Below are positions 57,147-64,000 of a stretch of 64,000 nucleotides of DNA, piece by piece (within the stretch, counting starts at the first letter, position 1; each line of letters starts with the position of its first letter). This DNA is from Algiphilus sp. (GTDB lineage: Bacteria > Pseudomonadota > Gammaproteobacteria > Nevskiales > Nevskiaceae), in NCBI RefSeq assembly GCF_023145115.1, contig NZ_JAGLEJ010000022.1, positions 20,648-84,647 of the forward strand, read 5' to 3'. The notes beneath the pieces are model-generated. The model saw only the letters and a list, made by a program, of their open reading frames with translations, did no database searches and had not been told where the DNA came from. A program made the position numbers and the translations under genes.

Positions 57147-57155
57147 ATTCTAGCA
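57147..57155 (-). promoter_or_regulatory. Extended -10 element upstream of gyrA
   Basis: On the minus strand TGCTAGAAT forms a TGn-extended -10, about 67 bases before the gyrA ATG. No good -35 is visible, as is common for extended -10 promoters. The start of transcription would fall near 57140. The tilS stop is at 57192, so gyrA has its own promoter. Confidence 0.5.
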
Positions 57156-57191
57156 CGCCGCCCCCGGCTTCCCCGGGGCTGGCGGCCCGGC

Positions 57192-58532
57192 TCAGGTCCC
57201 TTCAGAGGGCAGGTGCCAGTGCGGTTTCCGCCAGTGGAAGCGGGTTCCCGGCAGGTAGGCGTTCGCGGCCGGCAGGCGCCACTGGCCGACCTGCACCGGT
57301 TCCCCGTCCGCGCGGATCTCGGGGGTCCGCGCGCGCTCCCACGGCGGCGTTCCGGCGCGCTGGAAGACATGCTTCAGCCGCTGCGTGCGACCGCCCGCCG
57401 TCAGACGGCAGCGGGTACCCGGCGCGACGAAGCCGACGGTCAGGGCATGCAGCGGTGGTCCTGCACCACTACAGTGCAGCGACCCTGCGGCAGCGGGCAG
57501 CGACAGCGGCGCGCATCCATCCCAGTTCGTGCACCACGCCGGCTCAGTCGGTGGCAATGCCGGCAGCAGCCAGAGGGCGTCGTCGAACCGGCATGCGCGC
57601 AGCGCGCCCAGTTGCAGCACCGGCTGTCGGTCGGCGCCGGCGGCGATCACGCTGGTATCGCACTCGGCCAGCCATGCCGCTCCCGGAACCGGTGCGCCGA
57701 GCGCTGCGCAGTACTGGCGCAGGAGCGCGTGTCGGCGTGCGCGTGACCAGCCCCGCAAGCCGCGCAGGTCCAGTCGCCCGTCGTGCAGGCGGGTGGCCAG
57801 ATCGGGGCCCAGCGCCGTGGCGATCAGCGCCTGCTGGTCGCCGAGCAGCCCGGCGTGGCGCCGCAGCGCTGCCGCCGCACCGGGCACCACCGCCTCCAGC
57901 ATCGGAAGCGCGGCACGCAACCGGGCGCGCGCATTGGCACCGCCGTGATTGCCCGGGTCGTCGACCCACTGCAGCTCGCGCGCCCGGCAGTACGCGGTGA
58001 TCGCATCGCGCGTCACGCCCAGCAGCGGGCGCCAGAGCCAGCCGCCGTCGCCCGTCGGTCGCAGCGCGCGCATGCCTGCAGCGCCCGCGGTGCCGCCACC
58101 GCGCAGCAAACGGAACAGCACGGTCTCGGCCTGGTCATCGGCGTGGTGCGCCAGCACCAGCAGCTCGCCCGGCCGCAGCGCTTCCTGCAACGCGGCGTGG
58201 CGGGCCCGGCGCGCGGCCGCCTCGGGGCCGTCGCCGTCGGGCCGCACGCGCACGGCGCGGATGTCGAGCCCGATGCCGCGCGCCTCGCAGAAGCGCCGGC
58301 AGTGCTCGGCCCAGTCGTCGGCGCTGGCGTGCAGGCCGTGGTGCACGTGCACCGCGCGCACGCGGCCGGGACGCAGGCCGTGCAGCGCGTCGAGCAGCGC
58401 GGTCGAGTCGCGGCCGCCGCTGAAGCCGATGCAGTAGCCGCCGTGCGGGGGAAGCGCCTCGAATCCTGCCGCCAGCGCGTGCGTCAGCGACGCGCCGGCG
58501 GACCCGGCGGCCTCACCCCTGCTGGAAGGCAC
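57192..58532 (-). CDS. tilS: tRNA(Ile)-lysidine synthase
   Basis: TilS adds lysine to C34 of tRNA-Ile(CAU), so that it reads AUA. The 446-residue protein has the ATP pyrophosphatase motif FSGGRDSTALLDAL (37-50), VHVHHGLHASADDW, LVLAHHADDQAETVLFRLLR, GGGTAGAAGM and WVDDPGNHGGANARARLR, then TilS substrate-binding and C-terminal domains (PGTRCRLTAGGRTQRLKHVF, PPWERARTPEI). It overlaps the accA stop by 20 bases. accA-tilS order is typical of gammaproteobacteria. Confidence 0.95.
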   Translation of the reverse strand: MPSSRGEAAGSAGASLTHALAAGFEALPPHGGYCIGFSGGRDSTALLDALHGLRPGRVRAVHVHHGLHASADDWAEHCRRFCEARGIGLDIRAVRVRPDGDGPEAAARRARHAALQEALRPGELLVLAHHADDQAETVLFRLLRGGGTAGAAGMRALRPTGDGGWLWRPLLGVTRDAITAYCRARELQWVDDPGNHGGANARARLRAALPMLEAVVPGAAAALRRHAGLLGDQQALIATALGPDLATRLHDGRLDLRGLRGWSRARRHALLRQYCAALGAPVPGAAWLAECDTSVIAAGADRQPVLQLGALRACRFDDALWLLPALPPTEPAWCTNWDGCAPLSLPAAAGSLHCSGAGPPLHALTVGFVAPGTRCRLTAGGRTQRLKHVFQRAGTPPWERARTPEIRADGEPVQVGQWRLPAANAYLPGTRFHWRKPHWHLPSEGT

Positions 58533-59472
58533 CGAATTTCATGAGCCGCTCGTAGCGCGTCTGCAGCAGCTGATTGAGCGGCTGCCGGCTGAGGTGGTCG
58601 ACGGTCGCCAGCAGGCGCCCGCACAGCGTGGCACTCATCGTTTCCGGATCACGGTGCGCGCCGCCGAGCGGCTCCGGAATGATCTCGTCGATCAGCCCGT
58701 AGCCGTGCAGATCGGTGGCTGTGACCTTCATGGCCTCGGCGGCGTCGCGGGCGCGCTCGGCACTCTTGAACAGGATGGACGCGCAGCCCTCGGGCGAGAT
58801 CACCGAGTAGATCGACAGCTGCAGCATCATCAGATGATCGGCCACGCCGATGGCGAGCGCACCGCCCGATCCGCCCTCGCCGATGACCGTCGCCACCACC
58901 GGTGTGCGCAGCCGCGACAGCTCGAAGAGATTGCGCGCGATGGCCTCGGACTGGTTGCGCTCCTCGGCGCCGATGCCCGGGAAGGCGCCGGGCGTGTCGA
59001 TGAAGGTGATCACCGGCAGCGAGAACTTCTCGCCCATCTTCATCAGGCGCAGCGCCTTGCGGTAGCCCTCCGGCATGGGCATGCCGAAGTTGCGGTGGAT
59101 GCGCTCCTTGGCGTCGCGACCCTTCTGCTGGCCGATGACCACCACCGGCCGCCCGTCGAGCCGCGCGATGCCGCTGACGATGGCGGGATCGTCCGCGAAG
59201 GCGCGGTCGCCGTGCAGCTCCTCCCAGTCGGTGAACACGGACTCGATGTAGTCGAGCGCGTACGGCCGCTGCGGATGGCGCGCGAGCTGCGTGACCTGCC
59301 AGGACTCCAGCTTGGAGAATATCTGCTCGGTCAGCTGCTTCTGCTTGGCCTCGAGCCGCTGGATCTCCTCCGAGAGGCTGACCTGCGAGCCGTCGGACAT
59401 GTTGCGCAGGTCCTCGATCTTCTGCTGCAGCTCGGCGATGGGCTGCTCGAAGTCGAGATAATTCAGATTCAT
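58513..59472 (-). CDS. accA: Acetyl-CoA carboxylase, carboxyltransferase alpha subunit
   Basis: AccA is the partner of AccD in malonyl-CoA formation. The 319-residue protein shows LDFEQPIAELQQKIEDLR, LARHPQRPYALDYIESVF, ELHGDRAFADDPAIVSGIA, NFGMPMPEGYRKALRLM, FIDTPGAFPGIGAEERNQSE and VIGEGGSGGALAIGVADHLM. dnaE-accA order is conserved; the 67 bases between them hold no obvious signal. Confidence 0.97.
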   Translation of the reverse strand: MNLNYLDFEQPIAELQQKIEDLRNMSDGSQVSLSEEIQRLEAKQKQLTEQIFSKLESWQVTQLARHPQRPYALDYIESVFTDWEELHGDRAFADDPAIVSGIARLDGRPVVVIGQQKGRDAKERIHRNFGMPMPEGYRKALRLMKMGEKFSLPVITFIDTPGAFPGIGAEERNQSEAIARNLFELSRLRTPVVATVIGEGGSGGALAIGVADHLMMLQLSIYSVISPEGCASILFKSAERARDAAEAMKVTATDLHGYGLIDEIIPEPLGGAHRDPETMSATLCGRLLATVDHLSRQPLNQLLQTRYERLMKFGAFQQG

Positions 59473-59539
59473 GCCTGCGCGCGCCTCCCCGAAAAGCGAT
59501 TCACACTAGCTTACGCAAGTTGCAATCGACGTGCCGTGC

Positions 59540-63064
<3,525 letters not shown>

Positions 63065-63083
63065 TGGCAGCGACCCCCATTAA

Positions 63084-63194
63084 GGGGACAGTATATTGAT
63101 TTCCACCACGCGCCGATCGTGCCGACAGCGCAATAGTGGCCTGCATACCGTCCGGCTACAGCGTCATGGTCAGGGAAATCAATATACTGTCCCC
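63084..63194. repeat. 111-bp element with perfect 21-bp terminal inverted repeats
   Basis: The left arm 63084-63104 begins GGGGACAGTATATTG; the right arm 63174-63194 is its exact reverse complement, ending CAATATACTGTCCCC. The 69-base centre has no gene. GGGGACAG-type ends recall short repeats mobilised by REP-associated tyrosine transposases, but no such transposase is in the window. It lies in the promoter and leader region of dnaE. Confidence 0.9.
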
Positions 63195-63219
63195 GTCGCA
63201 AGGGCTGACCCTGGATCCC

Positions 63220-63352
63220 CTCACTGGTTCCCAGGCTTTCAAGCTGCGGCTGAGCGTTCTTGGTGACGCGTTCCTGCTCGCGGGTTCCGCGCCTCGTGAC
63301 CTCGGCGCTTGAGTCTTCCTCGTTGACCCGGCTGCGCTCCCGGGTTCCGCGC
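63220..63352. repeat. Imperfect tandem units of 57-60 bp
   Basis: GGTTCC recurs at 63226, 63283 and 63343, with the longer CGGGTTCCGCGCC shared by the last two (63281-63293 and 63341-63353). Flanking bases are partly conserved (e.g. GTGACGCG / GTTGACCCG before and CGGCGCT / GACGCT after). No gene is supported here. Confidence 0.6.
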
Positions 63353-63396
63353 CACGGAACTTTGACGCTGCCGAACGTTGCCGCTCGACCGGCGCG

Positions 63397-63998
63397 GGCT
63401 ACTTTGGTTACGGCCAAAGTAGCCAAAGCCATGGGTGAACCCGACCGAAGCGCCGGTGGCGCTTCGCAGCGGGTGAACGCCGGGGCCAGGAAGGCCCTGG
63501 CAGGGTCACTTAGCGAGGCAGGAGCCGAGCTTAGTGACGGCGATGATCCTTGCAGTAGCGTGCGGTTGGCGCCTGCCATCCGTGGCGCTACCGTTTCGCT
63601 CCTGACATGCCCCGGCCCGGACATCCATGTCCGGGCGTTCGCCTCGCTGCGAATGCCCACTGGGCATTCGGTCGGGCTCACCCTTGCTCGACGTCCTGTC
63701 TCGCAGCCCCACTGCGCGCGCCTCCCGGTCCGGCCACCCGTGAAGGCACCCGGGACGGCTCGTTGCTTCGCAACGTCGCCACAGATCGGGAATGGCGCCA
63801 CGTCACTGCTGCGACGTTGCGAAGCAACGAGCCGACCATGTCCCCCTTCAGGAGGCGCGGCGACTGGTGGTGCGCGCAGGGAGTCGGCCGGCCACGGAAG
63901 GCCGGCCGAGCCGCGGAGGACAGGATGTCCGTCCGCGGCGACCCCGGAGCGCGCCGCCAGTCGCCGGGACTCCGGCCCGCCCCGCGGGCGGGCCGGAG
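63397..63998. repeat. Gene-free tract packed with perfect palindromes
   Basis: Inverted pairs: 63397-63407/63414-63424 (GGCTACTTTGG); 63446-63454/63458-63466 (CGAAGCGCC); 63616-63624/63627-63635 (CCCGGACAT); 63650-63659/63661-63670 (CGAATGCCCA); 63756-63779/63811-63834 (24 bp, starting CGGCTCGTTGCTTCG); 63858-63867/63957-63966 (CGGCGACTGG) enclosing 63885-63893/63900-63908 and 63911-63922/63926-63938; and 63970-63982/63986-63998 (CTCCGGCCCGCCC). A 17-bp outer pair with one mismatch joins 63433-63449 and 63667-63683. No credible coding frame is present; the tract runs to the window end. Confidence 0.88.
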
Positions 63999-64000
63999 CG

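Overview
The window is about 64 kb of GC-rich chromosome that reads as core genome of a free-living Gammaproteobacterium. The gene orders gyrA-serC-pheA-hisC-tyrA-aroA-cmk-rpsA-ihfB-lapA-lapB, accD-folC-SPOR-cvpA-purF-metZ, fimV-truA-trpF-trpB-trpA and leuC-leuD-leuB-asd are those known from pseudomonads and relatives. Details such as separate tyrA and aroA and a serA inside the serC-pheA block argue against Pseudomonas itself. A deep gammaproteobacterial order (Nevskiales/Salinisphaerales type) is a guess that I cannot prove from this sequence. No rRNA, tRNA or CRISPR array was seen.

Layout. 1-3158 (minus): pyrD (cut by the window edge), a UbiB/ABC1-type kinase-like protein and ribA. 3286-7779 (plus): a small membrane peptide, an aminoglycoside-phosphotransferase-fold kinase, a bile-acid:Na+ symporter-family carrier, a short-chain dehydrogenase and a GH13 sucrose-phosphorylase-like enzyme. 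7858-10433: a lipoprotein with a decayed M28-like fold converges on a glutathionyl-hydroquinone reductase. 10587-12888 (plus): dusA, a periplasmic cyclophilin and lpxH, translationally coupled. 12967-15845 (plus): an orphan TadE/TadE/TadG set. 16008-16391: remains of an ISAs1-type transposase. 16509-23410 (minus): DUF455 ferritin-like protein, metZ, purF, cvpA, a SPOR protein, folC and accD. 23471-31134 (minus): trpA, trpB, trpF, truA, an EcfT-like membrane protein and fimV. 31249-35649 (minus): asd, leuB, leuD and leuC, with a divergent LysR regulator at 35760. 36782-38831 (minus): aroC and prmB. 38930-41959 (plus): SCO1, psd and a BepA-like protease. 41996-44800 (minus): an epimerase-like SDR, lapB, lapA and ihfB. 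45013-57080 (minus): rpsA, cmk, aroA, tyrA, hisC, pheA, serA, serC and gyrA. 57192-63064 (minus): tilS, accA and dnaE. 63065-64000 holds no convincing gene.

Functionally the window is dominated by amino-acid synthesis (Trp, Leu, Met, Phe/Tyr, Ser, chorismate), with fatty-acid initiation (accA, accD), envelope building (lpxH, lapA, lapB, psd, bepA, fimV), replication (gyrA, dnaE) and translation/tRNA modification (rpsA, dusA, truA, tilS, prmB). Many neighbours overlap by 1-20 bases, so large transcription units are likely.

The less ordinary content lies between genes. There are three copies of an inverted-repeat element built from ATCTGTG units (24.3, 32.4 and 36.7 kb). A 111-bp element with perfect 21-bp terminal inverted repeats lies just upstream of dnaE. 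After it comes a 600-bp gene-free tract with at least eight perfect palindromes. I see no complete new multi-gene system; these repeats and the orphan TadE/TadG trio are the best leads.
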